Source: Gp6-AA40 sp036802945
GTDB lineage: Bacteria; Acidobacteriota; Vicinamibacteria; Vicinamibacterales; UBA2999
Length of the DNA stretch: 12,929 bases
Direction: 5' to 3'
Assembly (NCBI GenBank): GCA_036802945.1
Contig: DAIRVG010000168.1
Location: forward strand, 1 to 12,929
Shown here: positions 1 through 6,148 of the stretch, piece after piece
How the letters are laid out: the number at the start of each line of letters is the position of its first letter
How positions within the stretch are numbered: position 1 is the stretch's first letter
Position numbers and translations under genes: made by a program
Notes under the pieces: generated by a model
The model's input: the letters and a program-made list of their open reading frames with translations, nothing else
Database searches by the model: none
What the model was told of the DNA's origin: nothing

Positions 1-978
1 GTAACCGATCTGTTCACGCCGAATCCCGACGACACATATGCGCCGGCACTCGTAAAAACGGGCGCCTCATCGGAAGCGCGTTCGATGTCGACCGCCGCGT
101 ACGCGTTCGACACGGTGAAGCTTGGCGATCATCTGCAGCTCGACCTCGGCGGGCGGTGGGATCGCATCAAAGTCGACTACACGACGGTGGCGACGTCAGG
201 CGGTGCGACGAACTTCGGGCGTACCGACAATGCGTTCAGTAGCCGCGCCGGCGTGGTCTACAAGCCGGTTACGCGCGGCACCCTGTATGCGGCGTACAGT
301 ACGTCGTTCAGCCCGTCGTACGACGGGAGCTTCGGGCTCACACTGGCCGCCACGGGTGTCAATGCAGCCGCGCTTCCTCCGGAGCGGAGCCGCAACCTCG
401 AAGCGGGAGCCAAGTGGGACCTACGGAACAACCTGTTCGCTACCGCGGCGTTCTTCCGGACGGAGAAGACGAACGCGAAGACCACCGACGTGAGCGGCGC
501 AACCGTACTCGCGGGCGATCAGCAAGTGAGCGGCGTCGAATTCGGGGTATCTGGAAACCTGACGTCGCGATGGGGGATCTTCAGCGGCCTCTCTCTGATG
601 AACGGGACCGTCCAGGAGTCGGGCGTCGCCGCCGAAGTGGGCAGGCGCCTGTCGTACGTGCCGAAGAGCTCGTTCAACCTGTGGACGACTTACAGACTAC
701 CGCTCCACCTCACGCTGGGCGGGGGCGCGCAGTTCACCGACGGCTACTTCTTCAACAACAGCAACGCCTTGACCACGGCGAATGCGGCGGCGATTCAACG
801 GCTCACGAAATACTGGCTGTTCAACGCCATGGGGAACTACGAAGTGAACGGGCATCTGAGTCTGCAGGTGAATGCCACGAACCTGGCCAACGCGCGGTAT
901 GTGGATCGGGGCTACACCGGGCATTTCATACCGGGGGCAGGACGGGCAGTGCTTCTTGGTCCCGTCTTCTCGTTCTAA
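1..978 (+). CDS. TonB-dependent siderophore receptor, C-terminal part (5' truncated by window)
   Basis: The frame is open from the first base, so the gene starts outside the window; 325 residues are visible. The visible part reads as alternating amphipathic beta strands of an outer-membrane barrel. It ends in Phe after a YVDRGY...GHFIPGAGR...GPVFSF tail, typical of the last strand of catecholate-type receptors (Fiu/CirA group), where the terminal aromatic residue is needed for BAM-dependent assembly. The plug domain and signal peptide are not visible. It would import ferric siderophore across the outer membrane using TonB energy. The next gene, 18 bp downstream on the same strand, is a PiuC/YbiX oxygenase, the usual partner of Fiu/PiuA receptors, which supports a catecholate siderophore substrate. 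Exact substrate is inference. The first in-frame ATG (85) lies inside the barrel and is not the start. Confidence 0.9.
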   Translation, partial: VTDLFTPNPDDTYAPALVKTGASSEARSMSTAAYAFDTVKLGDHLQLDLGGRWDRIKVDYTTVATSGGATNFGRTDNAFSSRAGVVYKPVTRGTLYAAYSTSFSPSYDGSFGLTLAATGVNAAALPPERSRNLEAGAKWDLRNNLFATAAFFRTEKTNAKTTDVSGATVLAGDQQVSGVEFGVSGNLTSRWGIFSGLSLMNGTVQESGVAAEVGRRLSYVPKSSFNLWTTYRLPLHLTLGGGAQFTDGYFFNNSNALTTANAAAIQRLTKYWLFNAMGNYEVNGHLSLQVNATNLANARYVDRGYTGHFIPGAGRAVLLGPVFSF

Positions 979-996
979 CAAACACGAGCGACTGCG

Positions 997-1677
997 ATGC
1001 TTCTTCAGATTCCGGATGTGCTGACCGCCGAGCAGGTGGCGCACGCGCGCGACCTGCTCGATACCGCCAATTGGGTTGATGGCCGGGTGACTGCTGGCCA
1101 TCAGTCGACGCAGGTCAAGGACAACATGCAGTTGCCGGAGGACCACCCCGTGGGGCGGGAACTGGGCGACATGATCCTCGAGGCCCTTCAGCGCAACGCG
1201 CTGTTCATCTCGGCCGCGTTGCCGCTGCGGGTGTTTCCACCCTTGTTCAACCGCTATCGGGGCGGTCAGTCGTTCGGGAACCACGTCGACAACGCCATCA
1301 GGCAAATCTCGGGGACCCACCTCCGCATTCGGACCGATCTCTCAGCGACACTTTTCCTCGGGGAACCTGAAGAGTATGACGGCGGGGAACTCGTGGTCGA
1401 GGATACGTACGGCGTCCACAGCGTGAAGCTGCCGAGTGGCCACATGGTGCTGTATCCATCGACCAGCCTTCACCACGTGCGTCCGGTCACGCGCGGCGCG
1501 CGGGTCGCGTCGTTCTTCTGGATTCAGAGCATGCTGCGTGATGATGGCGATCGCACGCTGCTGTTCGACTTGGATACCGCGATTCAGCGACTGACGGTTG
1601 ACATGGCGGATCATCCGGCGGCGGTCCAGTTGACGGCCGTGTACCACAACCTGCTCCGGAGATGGGCAGACCTGTAG
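997..1677 (+). CDS. piuC: PiuC/YbiX family Fe(II)/2-oxoglutarate-dependent oxygenase (PKHD-type hydroxylase)
   Basis: The protein has 226 residues, the normal full length for this family (E. coli YbiX, Pseudomonas PiuC). The double-stranded beta-helix iron ligands are visible: H96-x-D98 in NHVDNAIR and H159 in YPSTSLHHV. R169 in TRGARVASFF is the expected 2-oxoglutarate salt-bridge residue. The C-terminal helix AVYHNLLRRWAD is characteristic. The family is cytoplasmic and co-occurs with catecholate siderophore receptors; its true substrate is not firmly established. ATG at 997 fits the family N-terminus (MLLQIPDVL); the upstream ribosome site is weak. It probably forms an operon with the receptor. 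The last codons and the TAG stop (1675-1677) lie inside a copy of the downstream repeat unit: GACCTGTAGGCGC recurs at about 1753. The repeat may therefore have supplied the gene's end. Confidence 0.93.
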   Translation: MLLQIPDVLTAEQVAHARDLLDTANWVDGRVTAGHQSTQVKDNMQLPEDHPVGRELGDMILEALQRNALFISAALPLRVFPPLFNRYRGGQSFGNHVDNAIRQISGTHLRIRTDLSATLFLGEPEEYDGGELVVEDTYGVHSVKLPSGHMVLYPSTSLHHVRPVTRGARVASFFWIQSMLRDDGDRTLLFDLDTAIQRLTVDMADHPAAVQLTAVYHNLLRRWADL

Positions 1678-1860
1678 GCGCCAGGCCCGTACTCGTAGAG
1701 GCGGACCTTCAGGTCCGCCTGGATGACGGCAGGCCCGTAGTCGTAGAGGCGGACCTGTAGGCGCGAGGCCCCGAGGTCGTAGAGGCGGACCTGCAGGCGC
1801 GAGGGCCCCGAGGTCGTAGAGGCGGACCTTCAGGTCCGCCTGGATGACGGCAGGTTCTGA
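1665..1860 (+). repeat. Family C palindromic repeat array (GGCGGACC TTCA GGTCCGCC)
   Basis: Four units begin CGTAGAGGCGGACC, at 1694, 1742, 1778 and 1815. Units 1 (1694-1720) and 4 (1815-1841) are complete palindromes: an 8-bp stem GGCGGACC/GGTCCGCC around TTCA. Each is followed by the same 13-bp tail GGATGACGGCAGG. Units 2 and 3 are half units that replace the second arm with CTGNAGGCGCGAGG and repeat with a 36-37 bp period. A further half unit overlaps the stop codon of piuC at about 1665. The same palindrome recurs inside comEC and before the tRNA-Gly gene, so this is a dispersed family and not a local tandem repeat. RNA from either strand would fold into stable hairpins, so it could act as a 3' terminator or stabiliser for the piuC transcript (inference). 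No gene is supported here. Confidence 0.85.
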
Positions 1861-1894
1861 GACGCGACTCGCCGCGGCAGTACGTAGGAAACGA

Positions 1895-2017
1895 AACCAC
1901 GAAGATCTTGTTAACCACGAAGGCGCGAAGGACACGAAGAATTCCTAACCTTAGTGCACTTCGCGTCCTTCGTGGTTCAAGCATTTTCGTGTCCGCGCGT
2001 CTTGCAGCAGGCGCTTC
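1895..2017 (+). repeat. Family A repeat (AACCACGAAGG) with inverted arms, upstream of comEC
   Basis: AACCACGAAG occurs at 1895-1904 and again at 1913-1922. The longer left arm 1913-1930 is mirrored by CTTCGCGTCCTTCGTGGTT at 1959-1977, with one single-base indel. Further CTTCGTGG-like sequence continues to the comEC start. The left arm closely matches 12691-12720, which marks a subfamily. No open gene is supported in 1861-2017. The tail 1982-2020 loosely resembles the 3' end of the GxxExxY gene (about 5030-5067), possibly a relict. Confidence 0.75.
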
Positions 2018-4540
2018 GTGGTCCCTGCGGCGCTGCTTCCAGCCATCGCGCTGATCGCCGGCACGGCCGGCGGCATCTCATTTCCCCTTCCCTGGCGCCT
2101 CGCGCTGTGCGCGCTCCCACTGATTGCTACGGCCGCTACTGTCGCCTGGCGGCGTCGATCGCAGCGGATCACCATCGCGCTCATCGCCTTCGCGTTCGGC
2201 TGCGCAGGTGCGGTGCTTGGTGCACAGTCGCGTGAAGCGGCCGTCGACACGCCGCTGCGGGCGCTGCTCGATGGCGAAATCGGCGGTTTCCGCCTCGAGA
2301 CGTTTGGCCCTTCCGGAATTCACGATCCCATCCCGACACGACTGCTGCTAACGGAGGACGCGAGTCCGCGTGACGAGGTCACGTTGCGCGCCGACGTGCT
2401 CGCGATCCGGCTTCACGGCAGATGGTTGCCAGCATCCGGTGGGGTCGTGGTCACTGTAGGTGGTCGGGTGGCCATGGAACAGGTGGGCGCGTGGCGAAGA
2501 GGTCGCACGGTCGAGGCGCCGATCACGTTCCGGCGGCCCGCGCGTTACCTGGACGAAGGGGTCGCCGACTTCGAGCGGCAGAGCGCGATGGACGGCGTCA
2601 CGCTGCTCGGTTCAATTAAGAGCGGCCTGCTGATCGAAGTACTCGGGCGCGGGACCAGGCTCAATGAAGTCGCGGCTGATGTCCGTGCGGCGGTCCGCGA
2701 TCGCGTCGCCCGGCAGGTCTCGCCGCTCAGCACGCTGTCCGCGGCAATCGTGTCGGCGGTGCTGATTGGAGACCGCAGCGGACTGCCAGACGAGGTGCGG
2801 ACGCGACTGCAGGCGGCGGGCACGTATCACGTCATCGCGATTTCCGGGGGCAACATCGCCATCCTTGCAGCCGTCATCCTTCTTGCGCTGGCGATCACTG
2901 GAACCTCCGGACGACGCGCAGCGCTGGTCACGCTCGTCGTGCTCGTTGGATACGCTCAGGTGGTCACTGCGGGGCCGTCGGTGTGGCGTGCAACGCTCGT
3001 GGCTGTCGTCTACCTTGTCGCGCGGCTCCTCGACCATCGGAGCGCGCCGTGGCAGTCGATGGCGGTAGCCGGCGGGCTGCTGGCGTGCGCGCACCCGCTC
3101 GACGTTCGCAACGCCGGATTCATCCTCACCTTTGGGGCAACGGGCGCGCTTCTGGAGGTTGCGCGCCGCATGTCGATGATGCGGTCCGGACCTTCATCGA
3201 TGATGCGGCGCGGACCTTCAGGTCCGCGATCTCGCATCATGACTTGGCTGACGACGTCGGTCGCCGCATCCGCAGCGGTAGAAGTCGCATTGCTCCCCGT
3301 CATGGCCATCACGTTTTCGAGAATCACCGGCGCGGGGCTGGTCCTCAACCTTGCTGCGGTCCCTCTGATGGCGGTCGTGCAGCTGGCGGGCCTGGTGATC
3401 GTCTGCGCTGACACCTTCAATGGGGTCGCCCGGCTCGCCGCGTGGTTCGCGCACCTCGCCGCGGCGGGAATCGTGGAAAGCGCACGGCTCGTTGACGTGG
3501 CGCCATGGCTGACGCGGCGTGTGCCCCCACCCTCGATCGTCGTCGTCATCGTTTATTACGCAGGTCTCGCCGCAATGTTCATCCACGGGTGGCGGCTTCT
3601 TCGCATCGGTGGTGCGGCGTGTCTCGTCATCGCGGGCGTGTGGATAGTCGCGGGGGTCAACCCTGTTGCCCCGCCACCTGCCGACGCATCCTTGCTCCGG
3701 CTGACGATGTTCGACGTCGGGCAGGGGGACGCGATGGCATTGCAGGCTCCGCAAGGTGTGGCGAGACCCTTTGCGCGCGGTGTAGGGCGGTCCTTTACGG
3801 ACCGCCAGACGATCATCGTGGATACCGGCGGCAGTCCCTTCGGAAACAACAACTTCGATATCGGCGCACGGGTCGTCGAACCCGCGCTCTGGGCGACTGG
3901 CGTCAGGTCGCTGCAGACGCTTCTGCTCACGCACGGCGATCCCGATCACATCGGCGGGGCAGTGGCGCTCATCGACGACTTTCAGCCGGATGCAGTCTGG
4001 CAGGGCATTCCCGTGCCGCACGCCGTCGCGTTACAAGCCGTGCTCGCTCGCACGGCTGAGGCGGGCACACGTGTGGAAGAACGGGTCGCGGGTGAGGAGC
4101 TCGCCCTGGGCGCGGCGCGGATCCGTGTGCTCCATCCGCCTCCGCCCGACTGGGAACGCCAGAGAGTGCGTAACGACGATTCCGTCGTGCTGGAAGTGTT
4201 GTATGGCGACGTTGCGCTGCTGCTGACCGGTGACATCGGCAGCGCCATAGAACGCGCGATCGTCCCGCACCTCACCCCGGCGAAGACTCGCATCCTCAAA
4301 GTCGCGCATCACGGCAGCCGGACCTCGACGTCACAGGAGCTCCTGGACTCGTGGCGGCCGCAGATCGCGCTCATCAGCTGTGGCCGTGGCAATCCATTCG
4401 GTCACCCCGCCCCCGAGGTGGTCGAGCGCCTGATCGCCGCAGGGGCGACGGTCTATCGAACCGATCGTGACGGGGAGATTACCGTCGAAACAGATGGCGA
4501 GCACGTATTCGTGGGGACGTTCACTGGAGGAAAGAAATGA
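2018..4540 (+). CDS. comEC: ComEC/Rec2 DNA-internalisation channel protein
   Basis: ComEC is an inner-membrane protein that takes single-stranded DNA into the cytoplasm during natural transformation. The order is that of the family. Residues 1-75 hold membrane segments, then comes a DUF4131-like soluble region to about 180. The multi-helix Competence domain spans about 230-530, with the signature AISGGN at 274-279 where many homologues have AISGLH. The metallo-beta-lactamase-like domain runs from about 562: FDVGQGDA 565-572, HGDPDH 639-644, TGD ending at D739, HHGS 764-767. The length of 840 aa is full size. The only upstream candidate start before a stop at 1952 is GTG 2018, preceded by AGCAGG at 6-7 bp. 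Two palindromic repeats are inserted in frame (residues 386-406 and about 583-598). The stop TGA overlaps an ATG (ATGA) and the first base of a family-A repeat. Confidence 0.93.
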   Translation: MVPAALLPAIALIAGTAGGISFPLPWRLALCALPLIATAATVAWRRRSQRITIALIAFAFGCAGAVLGAQSREAAVDTPLRALLDGEIGGFRLETFGPSGIHDPIPTRLLLTEDASPRDEVTLRADVLAIRLHGRWLPASGGVVVTVGGRVAMEQVGAWRRGRTVEAPITFRRPARYLDEGVADFERQSAMDGVTLLGSIKSGLLIEVLGRGTRLNEVAADVRAAVRDRVARQVSPLSTLSAAIVSAVLIGDRSGLPDEVRTRLQAAGTYHVIAISGGNIAILAAVILLALAITGTSGRRAALVTLVVLVGYAQVVTAGPSVWRATLVAVVYLVARLLDHRSAPWQSMAVAGGLLACAHPLDVRNAGFILTFGATGALLEVARRMSMMRSGPSSMMRRGPSGPRSRIMTWLTTSVAASAAVEVALLPVMAITFSRITGAGLVLNLAAVPLMAVVQLAGLVIVCADTFNGVARLAAWFAHLAAAGIVESARLVDVAPWLTRRVPPPSIVVVIVYYAGLAAMFIHGWRLLRIGGAACLVIAGVWIVAGVNPVAPPPADASLLRLTMFDVGQGDAMALQAPQGVARPFARGVGRSFTDRQTIIVDTGGSPFGNNNFDIGARVVEPALWATGVRSLQTLLLTHGDPDHIGGAVALIDDFQPDAVWQGIPVPHAVALQAVLARTAEAGTRVEERVAGEELALGAARIRVLHPPPPDWERQRVRNDDSVVLEVLYGDVALLLTGDIGSAIERAIVPHLTPAKTRILKVAHHGSRTSTSQELLDSWRPQIALISCGRGNPFGHPAPEVVERLIAAGATVYRTDRDGEITVETDGEHVFVGTFTGGKK
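3173..3230 (+). repeat. Family C palindrome inserted in frame in comEC, with 24-bp tandem duplication
   Basis: Two 24-bp direct repeats, 3173-3196 and 3197-3220, differ at two positions and encode SMMRSGPS and SMMRRGPS. The second runs into a perfect palindrome CGCGGACC TTCA GGTCCGCG (3209-3228), the core of the family C element. The encoded stretch is residues 386-406, polar and Arg/Ser/Gly/Pro-rich, in the loop between FILTFGATGALLEVARR and MTWLTTSVAASAAVEVALLP, two membrane segments. The reading frame is kept. Confidence 0.85.
3781..3810 (+). repeat. Second family C-like palindrome in frame in comEC
   Basis: GGCGGTCC (3786-3793) pairs perfectly with GGACCGCC (3799-3806) around TTTAC. It is preceded by GTGTAG, matching the GTCGTAGAGG lead-in of the intergenic copies. 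Relative to GGCGGACC/GGTCCGCC one A-T pair is inverted to T-A, so pairing is preserved. It encodes GVGRSFTDR, inside a linker of the beta-lactamase domain between FDVGQGDA and TIIVDTGG that is usually shorter. Confidence 0.75.
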
Positions 4541-4590
4541 ACCACGAAGAACACGAAAAATATCGAAGGCCACGAAACTTTGGAAGATGA
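4537..4590 (+). CDS. Possible 17-residue peptide overlapping the comEC stop (decayed GxxExxY start)
   Basis: The ATGA overlap with the comEC stop gives a short frame MNHEEHEKYRRPRNFGR. GGAGG at 4527-4530 lies at good spacing upstream, so translation by coupling is physically plausible. The first residues copy the N-terminus of the intact downstream protein (MNHEGHDE). It is more likely a dead duplicate of the GxxExxY start than a functional peptide. Confidence 0.25.
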   Translation: MNHEEHEKYRRPRNFGR

Positions 4591-4611
4591 GGAGCTGTGA
4601 GGACGTTCACT

Positions 4612-4624
4612 GGAGGAAAGGATG
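4612..4624 (+). promoter_or_regulatory. Ribosome binding site of the GxxExxY gene, duplicated from comEC coding sequence
   Basis: GGAGG at 4612-4616 sits 5 nt before the ATG at 4622. It is the second copy of the sequence that encodes T-G-G-K at the comEC C-terminus. This supports 4622 over the in-frame internal ATG at 4685. Confidence 0.7.
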
Positions 4625-5077
4625 AACCACGAAGGTCACGATGAGCGCGAAGGTCACGAACACCCGGTTTGGGACAAATTTCATATGCGGGTCGCATCGC
4701 CACTTACGTCGGAAGCCGAGCTCGCTATGACGCAGACCATCGGTTGCGCACTTGCCGTCCACCGCGCGCTAGGGCCTGGCTTCCTGGAATCGATCTACAG
4801 GAAGGCCATGTGCGTCGAGCTCGAGTCGAGAAACATCGCTTACGAATGCGAGCGCAAGATCACAGTGAACTATCGTGGCGTGCAGATTGACGGTCAACGA
4901 GTCGACCTGATCATCGAAGGATTGATCGTCGTTGAACTGAAGGCCGTTATCAGCCTTGACGACGTGCACAGCTCGCAGCTCGTGTCGTACTTGCGAACCA
5001 CCGGCTTGCGCGGAGGCCTCTTGATCAATTTTCGTGTGTCGCGCCTGCAGCAAGGGCTTCGTCGCGTGGTGTTGTGA
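4622..5077 (+). CDS. GxxExxY family protein (PD-(D/E)XK nuclease-like)
   Basis: The protein has 151 residues. The family motif is present as G53-F-L-E56-S-I-Y59. A PD-(D/E)XK-type active site is visible: D95 in QRVDLII, then E105-x-K107 in VVELKAV; a conserved QLVSYL segment follows, and the C-terminus GLRRVVL matches the family end. Such proteins (TIGR04256/PDDEXK_3) are widespread in environmental bacteria; function is unknown and nuclease activity is inferred from the fold. The first 14 residues (MNHEGHDEREGHEH) are translated family-A repeat, so the native start was probably nearer residue 22-36. Inverted family-A arms lie on both sides, and the gene sits between the convergent ends of comEC and mazG. 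That context fits a small mobile unit better than a chromosomal gene. Confidence 0.88.
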   Translation: MNHEGHDEREGHEHPVWDKFHMRVASPLTSEAELAMTQTIGCALAVHRALGPGFLESIYRKAMCVELESRNIAYECERKITVNYRGVQIDGQRVDLIIEGLIVVELKAVISLDDVHSSQLVSYLRTTGLRGGLLINFRVSRLQQGLRRVVL

Positions 5078-5086
5078 AAAGAGATC

Positions 5087-5122
5087 CTTCGTGACCTTCG
5101 AGCCTTTCGTGTTCATCGTGGT
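5087..5122 (-). repeat. Family A repeat, right-type arm, inverted
   Basis: On the minus strand it reads ACCACGATGAACACGAAAGG, then CTCGAAGGTCACGAAG. It lies between the GxxExxY stop and mazG. The mazG frame runs three codons into it and stops at its TGA (5115-5113). Confidence 0.8.
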
Positions 5123-6048
5123 AAATCTTTGACTCGTTGCCANNNNNNNNNNNNNNNNNNNNNNNNNNNNNNNNNNNNNNNNNNNNNNNNNNNNNNNNNN
5201 NNNNNNNNNNNNNNNNNNNNNNNNNNNNNNNNNNNNNNNNNNCGTTGCCATTCTGCTTCCATTTCCTCGAGCGTCGCGTCACTAAGCAGCTGCCCGCGCG
5301 ACGCAAAAGCGCGCTCCAGTGCATCGAACCGTTTGGTGAACTTCTCGTTGGCTCGCCGCAGCGCGGCCTCTGGTTCGATGCCGAGCTTTCGTGACAGGTT
5401 ACTGATCGCGAAGAGCAGATCGCCCATTTCCTCTTCCGCACGCGACAGGTGACCGGTCGCGCCCGACTCGACTTCGCGCCGGACCTCCGCGACTTCTTCT
5501 TCGATCTTGTCGAGCACGTCGCCCGCCTTCGCCCAGTCGAATCCAACTGCCGCGGCACGGGCGCTGATCTCATAGGAGCGCAGCAGAGACGGGAGCGACT
5601 TCGGCACTCCGCTGAGTGTCGTCTTCGTCGGCGGTGAGTCCGCGTTACCCTGAGCGGCGCGCTCCCGCGCCTTCATCGTTTCCCAGCGCTCAATGACCTG
5701 GCCGCTCGTGATCCCTTCGTCGGCCGTCTCCTTCGCGAACACGTGCGGATGCCGGCGAACCAGCTTCGTGCGGATCTCGTCGATGGCGTCGCCAATGGTG
5801 AAGTCACCCGCTTCTTCGCTGATTTGCGCGAGGAATACCGCTTCATAGAGGTAATCGCCGAGCTCTTCGCGCAACTCCGTCATGTTGCCGGCATCAATGG
5901 CTTCCAGCACCTCGTACGTTTCCTCGAGCACGAACGGGCGCAGCGAGGCATGCGTCTGCTCGCGGTCCCACGGGCAGCCGCCAGGCGCGCGCAGCGCCCG
6001 CATGATCTCAATCAGTTGCTCGAACTTGTGCCCGACGTTCTCAGCCAT
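5113..6048 (-). CDS. mazG: MazG nucleoside triphosphate pyrophosphohydrolase (interrupted by assembly gap)
   Basis: MazG hydrolyses NTPs/dNTPs to NMP and pyrophosphate, cleaning damaged nucleotides and modulating stress signalling. Two MazG domains are visible. In the first, residues about 8-100, CPWDREQTH (25-33) precedes the metal-binding E42-E43-x-x-E46 and E62-x-x-D65, ending near HPHVF. The second, starting near residue 170, carries KIEEEVAEV and EEEMGDLLF. ATG at 6048 was chosen because MAENVGHKFEQLIEIMRALR is the family N-terminus; the upstream extension to 6150 is translated GGGATTT repeat. With the N run collapsed the protein is about 275 aa, a normal length. The last residues LPR and the stop are encoded by a family-A repeat. 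It is divergent from the DUF1844 gene and convergent with comEC. Confidence 0.92.
   Translation of the reverse strand: MAENVGHKFEQLIEIMRALRAPGGCPWDREQTHASLRPFVLEETYEVLEAIDAGNMTELREELGDYLYEAVFLAQISEEAGDFTIGDAIDEIRTKLVRRHPHVFAKETADEGITSGQVIERWETMKARERAAQGNADSPPTKTTLSGVPKSLPSLLRSYEISARAAAVGFDWAKAGDVLDKIEEEVAEVRREVESGATGHLSRAEEEMGDLLFAISNLSRKLGIEPEAALRRANEKFTKRFDALERAFASRGQLLSDATLEEMEAEWQXXXXXXXXXXXXXXXXXXXXXXXXXXXXXXXXXXWQRVKDLPR
5143..5242. other. 100-N scaffold gap, probably not a real gap
   Basis: CGTTGCCA occurs immediately before the Ns (5135-5142) and immediately after (5243-5250). Merging on this 8-bp overlap removes 108 positions, exactly 36 codons, and joins the mazG reading frame without a shift into ...EMEAEWQRVKDLPR. 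The round number of Ns is a scaffolder default. Confidence 0.8.
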
Positions 6049-6070
6049 GGATGGAACCCATCTTATGAGT

Positions 6071-6113
6071 TGGGATTTGGATTTGGGTTTTGGGATTTGG
6101 GATTTGGGATTTG
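6071..6113 (+). repeat. GGGATTT heptad repeat with G-quadruplex motif
   Basis: GGG runs at 6085, 6092, 6099 and 6106 are spaced exactly 7 nt apart with 4-nt loops, preceded by GGG at 6072 and GG at 6079. It lies in the 100-bp region between the divergent mazG and DUF1844 starts. The type (GGGATTTGGGATTTG) is common between genes in Acidobacteriota drafts (general knowledge). Its translation gives the spurious FGFWDLGFGI-type peptides. Confidence 0.85.
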
Positions 6114-6148
6114 CTTCCGCCCCGTATGCTAGCATTCGTGTTTGCGCC

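Larger units (their letters stand above)
4511..4641 (+). repeat. Direct duplication of the comEC 3' end and family-A start (86-bp period)
   Basis: Copy 1 (4511-4556) and copy 2 (4597-4641) share GACGTTCACTGGAGGAAAG followed by ATGAACCACGAAG and CACGA, with about four differences including a 1-bp indel. In copy 1 this is the last eight codons and stop of comEC. In copy 2 the same GGAGG becomes the ribosome site and start of the GxxExxY gene. The copies enclose 4557-4596, which holds family-A sequence to 4577. Confidence 0.85.
4540..5122 (+). mobile_element. Candidate GxxExxY element bounded by inverted family-A arms
   Basis: Left-type arms start AACCACGAAG at 4540 and 4625. The right arm (5087-5122), read on the minus strand, starts ACCACGATGAACACGAAAGG, a variant end. 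The same left/right pair bounds the gene-less hairpin at 11031-11117. The unit carries one gene encoding a putative PD-(D/E)XK protein and no transposase. Mobility is inference; the sequence shows only shared ends and a gene between them. Confidence 0.4.

Noticed and set aside
1694..1841. Regularly spaced repeats resembling a small CRISPR array
   Set aside because: The spacers are themselves repeated, the units are near-perfect palindromes of variable completeness, the same unit occurs in comEC and before the tRNA gene, and no cas genes are present.
1342..1984. Long minus-strand open frames antisense to piuC and across the repeat array
   Set aside because: Their translations are repeat-derived (PEGPPLR blocks) or antisense to a well-supported gene; high GC content keeps frames open by chance.
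4669..4890. Alternative plus-strand frame inside the GxxExxY gene
   Set aside because: No family resemblance, whereas the main frame has the complete GxxExxY and D...ExK motifs.
5113..5142. Frameshifted or truncated mazG because 100 Ns is not a multiple of three
   Set aside because: The 8-bp overlap merges the contigs with a loss of 108 positions, so the frame is intact.
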